Source of the DNA: CAIKBL01 sp050247235
GTDB taxonomy: Bacteria; Pseudomonadota; Gammaproteobacteria; Ga0077536
Assembly (NCBI GenBank): GCA_050247235.1
Contig: JBFWUN010000004.1
Location: 61,596 to 125,595, forward strand
Length of the DNA: 64,000 bases
Reading direction: 5' to 3'
Positions 50,576 to 59,662 of the stretch are shown here, piece by piece. Under the pieces are notes generated by a model. It worked only from the letters and a program-made list of their open reading frames with translations. It did no database searches and was not told where the DNA came from. Position 1 is the stretch's first letter; each line of letters begins with the position of its first letter. Made by a program: the position numbers and the translations under genes.

Positions 50576-51567
50576 GCGGCCCGCAGGCGCCGCGGCAGCC
50601 CACCGCCCAGCAGGCTCAACAGCAGCGCGGCGGATCCCAGCGACCACGGGCCCCACGCCGGGACGGGCAGCGGATCGGCCTCCGGCGTCGGTGGTGACTG
50701 GACTGACCAGCCGATGTCCGCGAACGCGGCCACGTCGAGCGCGGTGAGCTGCTTGCGCTGCCCGACGGTGAGTTCGGGATCCATTGCGGCTTCCTGCGGC
50801 GTTCCGTTCACGGTGCTCTGTGTGCCGCTCGCGAAATGCCCGCCGTCTCCGGACAGTGACACCGTGCCGCCCGCGGCGGCCACGGTCTGCGCCCCGGTGA
50901 ACACCCCGCTGGCCACGAGATTGAAGAACGACTCGGCAGTGCCGAACCCGAGCACGTGGCCGAGTTCGTGCAGCGCGGTGGAGAACAGGTCCACGCCTGA
51001 GAAGCTTTCGGTGGTCGACGGGTCGGGATCGAGATACCAGTTCTCGATCGCGTTGAACGCGATCGCACCGCCCCACGGCGCGAACTCGCTGGCGTCAATC
51101 CCCTGGGTGGGCGCGTCCTGCCCGCGCCGCACCACCGTGTCCAGGAAGCCCGCCGTGCCGCTGGCGGAGAACCCACCGGGGCCGCCGCAGCCGAGCGGTG
51201 CGATATCGGTCCGCCCCGCGACGTAGATGATCACGGTGTCGGCAGGCACCACGAGTCCGGGCAGCGTGAGGACGTCCGGCGTGGCGCCGCTGCAGGGTGC
51301 GGCCGCCCCGGCCGGGTTGAAGACCTGCGCAGTGAACTGGTTCACCCCGCCCGGCACGATCGCCGACAGGGAGTCGGTGAACAACGTGGCGAACGTCTGG
51401 CCGGCGGCGGTGACCACGTCACGCGCCACGCTCCCGGGTGCGAACATCCCGCTCGTGTCGAGCGAAAAATCCAGGGTGACATTGAGCGCCTGGGCGTTGG
51501 CAGCGAGCAGACCGCCCAGCACGCCTGCCAGCAGGGACGGATAACGGAACCAGCGCATCGTCATCAA
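50572..51567 (-). CDS. Secreted metalloprotease-like protein with CTERM-type anchor
   Basis: A 331-residue protein with a signal peptide (SLLAGVLGGLLAANAQA). The zinc motif HELGHVLGFG is at residues 200-209, and a later AAMDPELTVGQRKQLTALDVAAFADIGW block resembles the Met-turn region of matrixin-like proteases. The canonical third ligand of HExxHxxGxxH is Thr210 rather than His, a known variation in CTERM-associated metalloproteases. The C-terminus (VPAWGPWSLGSAALLLSLLGGGL then PRRLR) resembles the IPTL-CTERM sorting signal. Confidence 0.8.
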   Translation of the reverse strand: MMTMRWFRYPSLLAGVLGGLLAANAQALNVTLDFSLDTSGMFAPGSVARDVVTAAGQTFATLFTDSLSAIVPGGVNQFTAQVFNPAGAAAPCSGATPDVLTLPGLVVPADTVIIYVAGRTDIAPLGCGGPGGFSASGTAGFLDTVVRRGQDAPTQGIDASEFAPWGGAIAFNAIENWYLDPDPSTTESFSGVDLFSTALHELGHVLGFGTAESFFNLVASGVFTGAQTVAAAGGTVSLSGDGGHFASGTQSTVNGTPQEAAMDPELTVGQRKQLTALDVAAFADIGWSVQSPPTPEADPLPVPAWGPWSLGSAALLLSLLGGGLPRRLRAA

Positions 51568-51588
51568 CGTCCTCCGTGTCCCCTTTTC

Positions 51589-53214
51589 CTAGGAACTGCA
51601 GGACAGCATCGAGCAGCCGGCGCGCTGCCGTGCCCAGTCGGGGCGCTTTTCCGCGTGACGTGCGTATGCGGGTTGCTCATCGTAGGGGTGGCGGAGCACT
51701 TCCAGCAGTTCGTGGATCAGCGAAGGGTCTGCCTGCTCGGCGCGATCGATCGCGAGCTGCGCGAGGTAGTTCCGCAGCACGTACTTCGGGTTCGCGCGGT
51801 TCATCGTGGCGCGGCGGACAGCCTCATCGACGTCCGGACCTTTGACGCGCGCAAGGTACTGGCGCAGCCACGCCAAGGTGCGCGTGCGCTGCTCCGCGGT
51901 CAGCGTCGCGGGTCGGTAGTACGCGTCCGCCAGCGCGTCCATCAGCGCGTCATCGCTCGCCGTGGGAGCCAGGCGAGGATCGGCGAGGCGCCGGTAGAAG
52001 ATCGTCATGTCCGTCTCAGTGAGCTGCAGCACGTGGTGCAGCTCGTCGACCAGCGGCTGGTCGCGCGCCGGATCGAATACCCCGAGCCCGAGCTTGGCCG
52101 TGAGGGTGGCCTGCCAGGCCTCCGTGAAGGTTTCCGCGTAGGCCCCGAGCGCCTCTTCGAGCGGCGGGGCTTCCTCGATCAGCGGGTACAGTGCATTGGC
52201 CAGGCGCACCAGGTTCCACAGCGCGATGTCCGGCTGCGCGCCAAAGCGGTAGCGCCGGCCCTGGGCATCGGTGGTGTTGGGCGTCCAGCCCGGATCGAAA
52301 TTCTCGAGCCACCCGTACGGCCCGTAGTCGATCGTGAGCCCGAGGATCGACATGTTGTCCGTGTTCATCACGCCGTGCACGAACCCCACGCGCATCCAGT
52401 GCACGATCATCACGGCGGTCCGCGCGCAGATCTCGCGCAGCCAGGCGAGCACCGTGTCACGCGAATACGTGCCGAGGTGCGGGTAGTCGGTTGCGATCGT
52501 GTACGCCACGAGCCGCTGCAGCAGCGCCACCTCGCCGCGTGCCGCGAGGATCTCGAAATTCCCGAACCGCGTGAAGCTCGGCGCGACGCGGCACACCACG
52601 GCGCCCGGCTCGGGACGCGGATTGCCGTCGTAGAACATGTCGCGGATCACCTGTTCCCCGGTGCCGACGAGGCTCAATGCACGGGTGGTCGGCACGCCGA
52701 GATGATGCATGGCCTCGCTGCACAGGAATTCGCGCACGGAGGAACGCAGCACCGCGAGGCCGTCCGCGGTGCGGGAGTACGGCGTGGGGCCCGCGCCCTT
52801 GAGCTGCAGTGCCCAGCGTTCGCCGCGCGCGTTCAGCACTTCGCCCAGCACGATCGCCCGGCCGTCGCCGAGCTGACCGGCCCAGTGCCCGAACTGGTGG
52901 CCGCCGTAGCACATCGCGAACGGATCCATCGCGGCGAGCACGCGGTTGCCCGCGAAGACCTCGGCGAATTCAGGTGTCTCGCACGCGGCCGGCGGCAGAT
53001 CGATCAGCGCGGCGCATTCGCGCGAATACGCGAGCAGGCGCGGCGCGGCCACCGAGGTGGGGTGCACGCGCGAATAGCACGCACCGGACACCTGCCGCCG
53101 GAAGTTCGCCGCCTCCGGATCCGCCGGCAGCTCCCGCGTGAAGCGATTGTCGAAGCGCAGGGCTTCCAGCGCCGCTGCAGGCTCAGTGACACGGTCGCTT
53201 ACTGTCGCGTCCAT
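51589..53214 (-). CDS. selO: Protein adenylyltransferase SelO (YdiU)
   Basis: A 541-residue pseudokinase that transfers AMP to Ser/Thr/Tyr of redox proteins. The family blocks are present: MCYGGHQFGHWAGQLGDGRAI, LQLKGAGPTPYSRTADG with the catalytic-lysine region, REFLCSEAMHHLGVPTTRAL, VHGVMNTDNMSILGLTIDYGPYGW (the DN metal site) and a final CSMLSCSS. The last Cys sits where eukaryotic SelO has selenocysteine. It is six bases upstream-adjacent to a TlpA-like gene, forming a redox-themed pair. Confidence 0.95.
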   Translation of the reverse strand: MDATVSDRVTEPAAALEALRFDNRFTRELPADPEAANFRRQVSGACYSRVHPTSVAAPRLLAYSRECAALIDLPPAACETPEFAEVFAGNRVLAAMDPFAMCYGGHQFGHWAGQLGDGRAIVLGEVLNARGERWALQLKGAGPTPYSRTADGLAVLRSSVREFLCSEAMHHLGVPTTRALSLVGTGEQVIRDMFYDGNPRPEPGAVVCRVAPSFTRFGNFEILAARGEVALLQRLVAYTIATDYPHLGTYSRDTVLAWLREICARTAVMIVHWMRVGFVHGVMNTDNMSILGLTIDYGPYGWLENFDPGWTPNTTDAQGRRYRFGAQPDIALWNLVRLANALYPLIEEAPPLEEALGAYAETFTEAWQATLTAKLGLGVFDPARDQPLVDELHHVLQLTETDMTIFYRRLADPRLAPTASDDALMDALADAYYRPATLTAEQRTRTLAWLRQYLARVKGPDVDEAVRRATMNRANPKYVLRNYLAQLAIDRAEQADPSLIHELLEVLRHPYDEQPAYARHAEKRPDWARQRAGCSMLSCSS

Positions 53215-53220
53215 CGGCGC

Positions 53221-53736
53221 CTACTCCGTCGCCCCGTGTTTGCGGATGAAGTTCTCGAGCACTTCACGCGTCAGGTCGCCGGAGCGGGCCGCCACGAGTT
53301 TCCGTTCGCGATCGAACATCAGGTACGTGGGGGTGCCCGTGAACGACTCGCCGGTCACCTTCTCGAACGCATCCGCCATGTGCTCCGGCTCCGCGATCAC
53401 GGTGGGAAACGTGAACGGTTTGCGGGCGATGAACGCGCGCACCTTGTCGGCCTCCGCGTAGCCATCGAGTGAGATCCCGATCACTTCCGCGTCACGCCCG
53501 ACGTGGGCGTCGTGGAACGCGGACACCTCGGGGTAGTCCTGCTTGCAGAACTGGCAGTAGGTGGTCCACACCATCACCAGGGTGAAGCGATCCGGTTTCA
53601 CCTGCGCGGCCAGCGACGACGGCGCGCCATCCAGGGTCTGCAGTTCGAGCCCGGCGGCGAACGCGGGGCCGCACGGGCTGACGGCGAGCAGCCACGCGGC
53701 CGCGATGCCTCGAAACCTGACTCCAAACCACGTCAT
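53221..53736 (-). CDS. TlpA/thioredoxin-like exported protein
   Basis: A 171-residue periplasmic thioredoxin-fold protein. Signal peptide (GIAAAWLLAVSPCGPAFA), then a redox centre WTTYCQFC with Cys61 and Cys64, a cis-Pro loop GTPTYLMF and a C-terminal helix. It could reduce cytochrome or outer-membrane disulfides. The ATG at 53736 is preferred over the frame's first ATG (53796), since the latter overlaps the upstream gene and puts extra polar residues before the signal. Same transcript as selO is likely. Confidence 0.83.
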   Translation of the reverse strand: MTWFGVRFRGIAAAWLLAVSPCGPAFAAGLELQTLDGAPSSLAAQVKPDRFTLVMVWTTYCQFCKQDYPEVSAFHDAHVGRDAEVIGISLDGYAEADKVRAFIARKPFTFPTVIAEPEHMADAFEKVTGESFTGTPTYLMFDRERKLVAARSGDLTREVLENFIRKHGATE

Positions 53737-53792
53737 CGCGCGCAATTCCCGTGGCGTCCGTGCAGAAGTGGACTGGGAAGAACCTGCGGAGT

Positions 53793-54725
53793 TCATGTTT
53801 CGAACGCGCGGCGCAGCGCGGCCGCCGCATCGTCGAGTGCGAGCCGGCCGCGGTCGACCTTACCCCCCATGCGCGCGAAGCCGTGGATCATCCCCGCGTA
53901 GCAGTGGGACTCCACGGGGACGCCGGCCGCGCGGAGCGTCTCCACGTATGCGAGGCCCTCGTCGCGCAGCGGATCGAACTCCGCGGTCTGCACCAGCGCC
54001 GGCGGCAGACCGCGGTGGTTCGCGGCGTGCTGCGGCGAGATCCGCGGATCCGCCCACTGCGCGCGCTCCGGCAGGTACCACTGGCACATCTTGTGATACG
54101 CCGCGACGGTCAGCAGGTAGCCCGTCGCGTTCTCACGCAGGGACGCATTGTCCGCCACGAGATCGCAGACGGGATAGATGAGCACCTGCAGCCGGAGCGC
54201 GGGGCCGCGGGCGTCGCGCAACGCCAGCGCCGCGCTCGCCGCGAGCTGTCCGCCCGCGGAATCGCCGCCCACGGCGAGGCGCGTCGGATCGATGTCCAGC
54301 GCCTGCGCGTGGTGCGCGGCCCATTGCACCGCGGCGATCGCGTCTTCCAGGGCGGCCGGAAACGGGTGTTCCGGCGCCAGCCGGTAGTCCACGGAGAGCA
54401 CGGCGCAACCCGCCTTCACGGCGAGGTGCCGCGCCATGTGATCGTGCGAGTCGAGCGACCCCACCACCCAGCCGCCGCCGTGGAAGAAGACCAGCGCGGG
54501 CAGCGCACCGGGCACCCCGGCCGGCCGGTAGCCGCGCACCGCAACGTTGCCCCCGGGTCCCGGAAACACGCTTCCGTGAATGTCCACGGGACCCGGATCG
54601 TAGGTATACGCCGCCGTGCCGGCGTCATAGCCCGCACGGATCGCCAGGTGATCAGGCGCGGCGAACGGCGCCCCGGCGGCCGCGGCGGCTTCGATGATGG
54701 CGGCGCATTGCGGATCGAGCGACAT
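53793..54725 (-). CDS. Hormone-sensitive-lipase-family esterase
   Basis: A 310-residue alpha/beta hydrolase-3 (HSL, family IV). The oxyanion motif HGGGW is at residues 82-86, the nucleophile elbow GDSAGG at 154-159 with Ser156, the Asp in AEFDPLRDEG and the His in GMIHGFARM. DYRLAPEHPFPAALED is the family hallmark. It hydrolyses short- to medium-chain esters. The ATG at 54725 (MSLDPQC) is chosen over the upstream open frame, which is basic and unrelated. Confidence 0.9.
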   Translation of the reverse strand: MSLDPQCAAIIEAAAAAGAPFAAPDHLAIRAGYDAGTAAYTYDPGPVDIHGSVFPGPGGNVAVRGYRPAGVPGALPALVFFHGGGWVVGSLDSHDHMARHLAVKAGCAVLSVDYRLAPEHPFPAALEDAIAAVQWAAHHAQALDIDPTRLAVGGDSAGGQLAASAALALRDARGPALRLQVLIYPVCDLVADNASLRENATGYLLTVAAYHKMCQWYLPERAQWADPRISPQHAANHRGLPPALVQTAEFDPLRDEGLAYVETLRAAGVPVESHCYAGMIHGFARMGGKVDRGRLALDDAAAALRRAFET

Positions 54726-54816
54726 GCAGGCTTCTCCGGGAGCGTGACGATGGACCCGAGTGTACGCGAGCAGCGCACGCGACGGCAGGGCGGGACGCCG
54801 CGGATGCGGGCGTAAC

Positions 54817-56052
<1,236 letters not shown>

Positions 56053-56063
56053 CGGCGCGTTGC

Positions 56064-56573
56064 TCAGGCGCCGGCGCCGGTCTCTCCGAGTGCACGCGCC
56101 AGCAGGTTGAGCGCGGCGTACGTGAACGCCCACATGTTCGCTTCGCGATCCGCGCTGCCGTTCTCGATGCGGAACGTCAACGTGACCGGCCCGTCCACCG
56201 CGAGCACGCAGATGCCGGGCGGGTGTCCGTACGGCGTGCCGGCCGGCCCGGTGGCCCCGAGTTCGGCGACGCCCCATGTCGCGTCCAGGCGTTGGCGGAT
56301 GGTGCGCGCGCACAGGGTGACGTAGTCCGCGCTGAGCGGGGTCTGCGTCTTCAGCGTTTCCTGCGCAACCCCGAGCAGGCGATTCCGCGCTTTCAAGGTG
56401 TAGATGATGGTGCCGCCCAGGAAGTACGCCGAGGCCCCGGGCACCGCGAGCAGGCTCGCGGACACCAGCCCGCCGGTGGAGGACTCCGCCACCGCCACGG
56501 TCTCGCCCCGGGCTTTCAGCAAATTGGCGATGGCCTGCGCGGGGCCGGCGAGATCGGGACGGACTGCGGACAT
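56064..56573 (-). CDS. CinA C-terminal domain amidase (nicotinamide-nucleotide amidase PncC type)
   Basis: A 169-residue stand-alone CinA C-terminal domain. ETVAVAESSTGGLVSASLLAVPGASAYFLGG (in parts) carries the catalytic Ser region, and GVAELGATGPAGTPYGHPPG is the second family block. It deamidates nicotinamide mononucleotide to nicotinate mononucleotide in NAD recycling. The second block reads GATGPAGTP in place of the more usual G(I/V)AGPGG, a small deviation. It precedes the MFS gene on one transcript. Confidence 0.83.
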   Translation of the reverse strand: MSAVRPDLAGPAQAIANLLKARGETVAVAESSTGGLVSASLLAVPGASAYFLGGTIIYTLKARNRLLGVAQETLKTQTPLSADYVTLCARTIRQRLDATWGVAELGATGPAGTPYGHPPGICVLAVDGPVTLTFRIENGSADREANMWAFTYAALNLLARALGETGAGA

Positions 56574-56644
56574 GCGGATTCTCCTGTCGGTGACCTTGAG
56601 AGCTTACCGGATCCAGGCTTCGCCGACCCGTCTGCAGGCGCCGT

Positions 56645-56650
56645 TATACT
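56645..56650 (+). promoter_or_regulatory. -10 element (TATACT) implying a leaderless message
   Basis: TATACT ends six bases before the ATG of the quinone oxidoreductase, and no ribosome site separates them. Transcription starting about seven bases past the -10 would begin at or next to the start codon. The -35 region is weak. Confidence 0.38.
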
Positions 56651-56656
56651 GCCGCG

Positions 56657-57673
56657 ATGGAACCCTATCGTGCTTATCGCTGTCACGCGTTCGGCGATTT
56701 CCATGCACTCTCGATCGAATCACTGCCGGTGCCGCGTCCCGGGCCGCGGGAGGTGCTGGTGGCCACGCGCGCCTGCGCCGTCGCGTTCCACGAGATGCTC
56801 ATGGTGCAGGGGCTCTACCAGCTCAAGCCGCCGCTGCCGTTCACGCCGGGCAGCGAGGCGAGTGGCGTGGTGACCGCGGTGGGCGAGGCCGTGTCCAGAT
56901 TCGCGCCGGGCGACCGGGTGCTGTGCGCCGTACGCCACGGCGCGCACGCGGAAATGATCTGCGCCCCGGAAGACGCCTGCGTGACGCTGCCGGCGCCGTT
57001 CGATTTCGCGGCCGGCGCGGCGTTCATGACCGCCTACCGCACCGCCTATGTCGCACTCGTCCCCCGCGGCGCGCTGAAACCGGGTGAGACCCTGCTGGTG
57101 CACGGCGCGAGCGGCGGCGTGGGACTGGCGGCGGTGGAACTCGGCAAGGTGCTCGGCGCCACCGTGATCGCCACGGCGTCCAGCGACGAGAAGCTCGCGC
57201 TGGCGCGCGCGATGGGCGCGGACCACGGGGTGAACACGCGCACGGAGTCGGTTCGCGCGGCCGTCAAGGCCCTGACCGGCGGCCGCGGCGCGGACGTGAT
57301 CTATGACCCGGTGGGGGGCGATCTCTTCGACGAATCCACGCACTGCATCGCGCCGTTCGGGCGGCTGCTCGTGATCGGGTTCGCGAGCGGACGCATCCCG
57401 ACGTTGCCGGTGAACTACGCGCTCATCAAGCAGTTCGCCGTGATCGGTGTACGCGCCGGAGAATACGGCCGGATCGATCCCGCGGCCGGCGCCACGGTCA
57501 CCGAGGGCCTGCTGGCGCTCGCGAACGCGGGCCGGCTGCATCCGCACGTGCACGCACGGCTGCCGTTCGAACGACTCGTGGAGGCTTTCGAGCGGCTCGC
57601 CGCGCGCAACGTCATGGGGCGCCTGGTGCTGGAGGTTGCTGCCGTGCGTCACGACGGTCGCCCGGGCAACTGA
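56657..57673 (+). CDS. NADPH:quinone oxidoreductase-like MDR protein
   Basis: A 338-residue medium-chain dehydrogenase/reductase without structural zinc cysteines. PGSEASGVVTAVGEAVSRFAPGDRVL is the GroES-like domain and LVHGASGGVGLAAVELGKVLGATVIATASS the NADPH site, followed by YDPVGGDLFDES. QOR-type enzymes reduce quinones or 2-alkenals and enoyl thioesters. The short distance from a TATACT box suggests a leaderless transcript. Next gene starts 94 bases on, with its own promoter. Confidence 0.9.
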   Translation: MEPYRAYRCHAFGDFHALSIESLPVPRPGPREVLVATRACAVAFHEMLMVQGLYQLKPPLPFTPGSEASGVVTAVGEAVSRFAPGDRVLCAVRHGAHAEMICAPEDACVTLPAPFDFAAGAAFMTAYRTAYVALVPRGALKPGETLLVHGASGGVGLAAVELGKVLGATVIATASSDEKLALARAMGADHGVNTRTESVRAAVKALTGGRGADVIYDPVGGDLFDESTHCIAPFGRLLVIGFASGRIPTLPVNYALIKQFAVIGVRAGEYGRIDPAAGATVTEGLLALANAGRLHPHVHARLPFERLVEAFERLAARNVMGRLVLEVAAVRHDGRPGN

Positions 57674-57697
57674 TCGCACCGCCTCCCAGTTCTCCGA

Positions 57698-57726
57698 TGG
57701 GCAGTGCCGGACACGCATCGTATAGT
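57698..57726 (+). promoter_or_regulatory. Candidate sigma-70 promoter of the LLM/amidase cluster
   Basis: TGGGCA (57698-57703) and TATAGT (57721-57726) are separated by 17 bases and lie 42 bases before an ATG preceded by AGGAGG. This is the best -35/-10 pair seen in the window and would drive the three LLM genes and amidase. Confidence 0.5.
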
Positions 57727-57767
57727 GCCTCCCACCCATTCCCATCCCCATCCCCCAGGAGGCCACC

Positions 57768-58793
57768 ATGCGATTCGGCGTGATGCACGATTTCCGTAAC
57801 CCCAAGCGTTGGCACGTGCCGAGCCCGGTGTTCTACCAGTCGATGATCGACCAGGTGGTGACGATGGAGCAGCTGGGCTATGACCACGTGTGGCTGACCG
57901 AGCACCACTTCACCGAAGACGCGTACAACCCGGTACCGCTGACAATGGCGAGCGCACTCGCCGCGCGCACCAGCACCATCCGCATCGGCACGTTCGTGTT
58001 CCTGATGCCGTTCATCCACCCGGTGCGGGCGGCGGAGGAAATCGTGCTGGCGGACATTCTTTCGAATGGCCGCTTCGACATCGGCGTCGGGCAGGGCTAC
58101 ACGCACGAGGAGTTCGATGCGTTCTGCATCAAGCGCAGCGAGCGCGGCGCGCGGCTGGAGGAAGGCGTGACCCTGCTGCGCCGGCTGCTGGACGAGGAGA
58201 ACGTGTCGTTCGACGGCCGCTTCACGCAGGTGAAGAACATGACCCTGATGCCACGCGCCGTGCAGCAGCCGGTGCCGCTGTGGATTGGCGCGCGCGGGCC
58301 GAAGGCCATCAAGCGGGCGGCGGAGATGGGGGCGAACCTGATGACGACCTTGGGGCCGGACCCGGTGCCGGACTACCACGCCGCGCTGAAGGCGCTGGGC
58401 CGCGATCCCAAGCAGTTCAAGGTGGCGCAGCTGCGGATGGTCTACGTGGCCGAGACGGACGACAAGGCCTGGGAGGACGCGCAACATCACCTGTGGCACG
58501 TGTTCGACTACTACCGCGGCGTGCTGTCCAGCGCGGCCGACGTGGAGGGCGATGCTGCGCTCGCCGACTGGCCGATGAAACGCGCCGAGGATCTGCGCGG
58601 GTCGCCGATGGCGGCAGATCTCTTCGTCGGCTCGCCGGACACGGTGGCGAAGAAACTGGATGCCTTCGCGGGCTCCTCCGTGTGCACGGACTTCATCATG
58701 TCCACGCATCTCGCCGGGATCGACGTGCGCAAGAGCACCCGCTCGCTGGAGCTCTTCGCGCGCGAGATCATGCCGGCGTTCCGGAGCCGCTGA
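57768..58793 (+). CDS. LLM-class flavin-dependent oxidoreductase 1 of the cluster
   Basis: A 341-residue luciferase-like monooxygenase. MRFGVMHDFRNPKRWHVP, LGYDHVWLTEHHFTEDAYNPVPLTMASALAART (in parts), IRIGTFVFLMPFIHPVRAAEE and GRFDIGVGQGYTHEEFDAF are the standard FMN-site segments. Probably a two-component monooxygenase needing a separate flavin reductase, which is not in the cluster. AGGAGG precedes the ATG. It is followed two bases later by another LLM gene. Confidence 0.9.
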   Translation: MRFGVMHDFRNPKRWHVPSPVFYQSMIDQVVTMEQLGYDHVWLTEHHFTEDAYNPVPLTMASALAARTSTIRIGTFVFLMPFIHPVRAAEEIVLADILSNGRFDIGVGQGYTHEEFDAFCIKRSERGARLEEGVTLLRRLLDEENVSFDGRFTQVKNMTLMPRAVQQPVPLWIGARGPKAIKRAAEMGANLMTTLGPDPVPDYHAALKALGRDPKQFKVAQLRMVYVAETDDKAWEDAQHHLWHVFDYYRGVLSSAADVEGDAALADWPMKRAEDLRGSPMAADLFVGSPDTVAKKLDAFAGSSVCTDFIMSTHLAGIDVRKSTRSLELFAREIMPAFRSR

Positions 58794-58795
58794 AC

Positions 58796-59602
58796 ATGCG
58801 GCTCGGCCTCATGGTCCGCAACATGGGTCCGGCGTCCACGCCGGCCCTGATGGCGGACTGTGCGCGCTGCGCGGAGGACCTGGGGCTGGATGACATCTGG
58901 GTCTGCGATCACATCGCGATCCCGCGCGAGGAGTCCGAAGGCTCGGGCGGACGCTACGTGGATCCGCTGGCAACGCTCGCGTTCCTCGCCGGGCGCACGA
59001 GCCGCATCGGCCTCGGAGTCACGGTGCTGATCGTGCCGTACCGCCCGGCGCTGCCCACCGCCAAGTGGGTGGCGAGCGTGCAGGAACTGTCCGGCCACCG
59101 GCTGCTGCTCGGCGTGGGGGTGGGCTGGATGGCCGCCGAGTTCCGCGCGCTGGGGGTGCCGCGCGCACGGCGCGGTGCGATCACGGACGAGACACTCGCG
59201 TTTCTGAACGCGTGCTTCGCGGACGACGAAGTGGAACTGAATGGGCAGCGCTTCCTGTTCAATCCGCGCCCGCCGCGTCCGCCGGTGCTGGTGGGCGGGG
59301 ACGGCGAGCACTGTCTCATGCGCGCCGCCCATTACGGGGACGGCTGGATGCCGATGACGAGCGATCCCGCGAAGCTCGCGGCGCCGATTGCATCCCTGCG
59401 CGAACAGATGCGCGCAGCCGGCAAGCCGCCGCCGGCGGTGGTGCCGCTGGGCGGATTGCCGCTCGACGATCGCCACGCCGCGCAGGAACGGCTGGCGACC
59501 TTGGCGGATCTCGGCGTGACCGGTTTCGTGCACGCCGGGCGCTACGCGACGTTCGAGGAATTCCAGCGCAGCGCGGCAGCGCTCGCGGCGCTGCGCATGT
59601 AA
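58796..59602 (+). CDS. LLM-class F420/flavin oxidoreductase 2 of the cluster
   Basis: A 268-residue shorter LLM protein. MRLGLMVRNMGPASTPALMADCARCAEDLGLDDIWVCDHIA (in parts), RIGLGVTVLIVPYRPALPTAKWVASVQEL and LLLGVGVGWMAAEFRALGV match the F420-dependent TIGR03619-like group. The ATG at 58796 lies two bases past the previous stop, so the pair is translated together. The upstream open frame is a shadow of the first LLM gene. Confidence 0.86.
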   Translation: MRLGLMVRNMGPASTPALMADCARCAEDLGLDDIWVCDHIAIPREESEGSGGRYVDPLATLAFLAGRTSRIGLGVTVLIVPYRPALPTAKWVASVQELSGHRLLLGVGVGWMAAEFRALGVPRARRGAITDETLAFLNACFADDEVELNGQRFLFNPRPPRPPVLVGGDGEHCLMRAAHYGDGWMPMTSDPAKLAAPIASLREQMRAAGKPPPAVVPLGGLPLDDRHAAQERLATLADLGVTGFVHAGRYATFEEFQRSAAALAALRM

Positions 59603-59662
59603 GGCATCGCCAGGGAACGCGGCGCGGTCGTTCCGGCCGCGCGGCGTCACCGGCGCCGGAGC

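Noticed and set aside
51592..51615. Selenocysteine in SelO
   Set aside because: The C-terminal motif is encoded by TGC cysteine codons with an ordinary TAG stop; there is no in-frame TGA or SECIS-like hairpin to support recoding.
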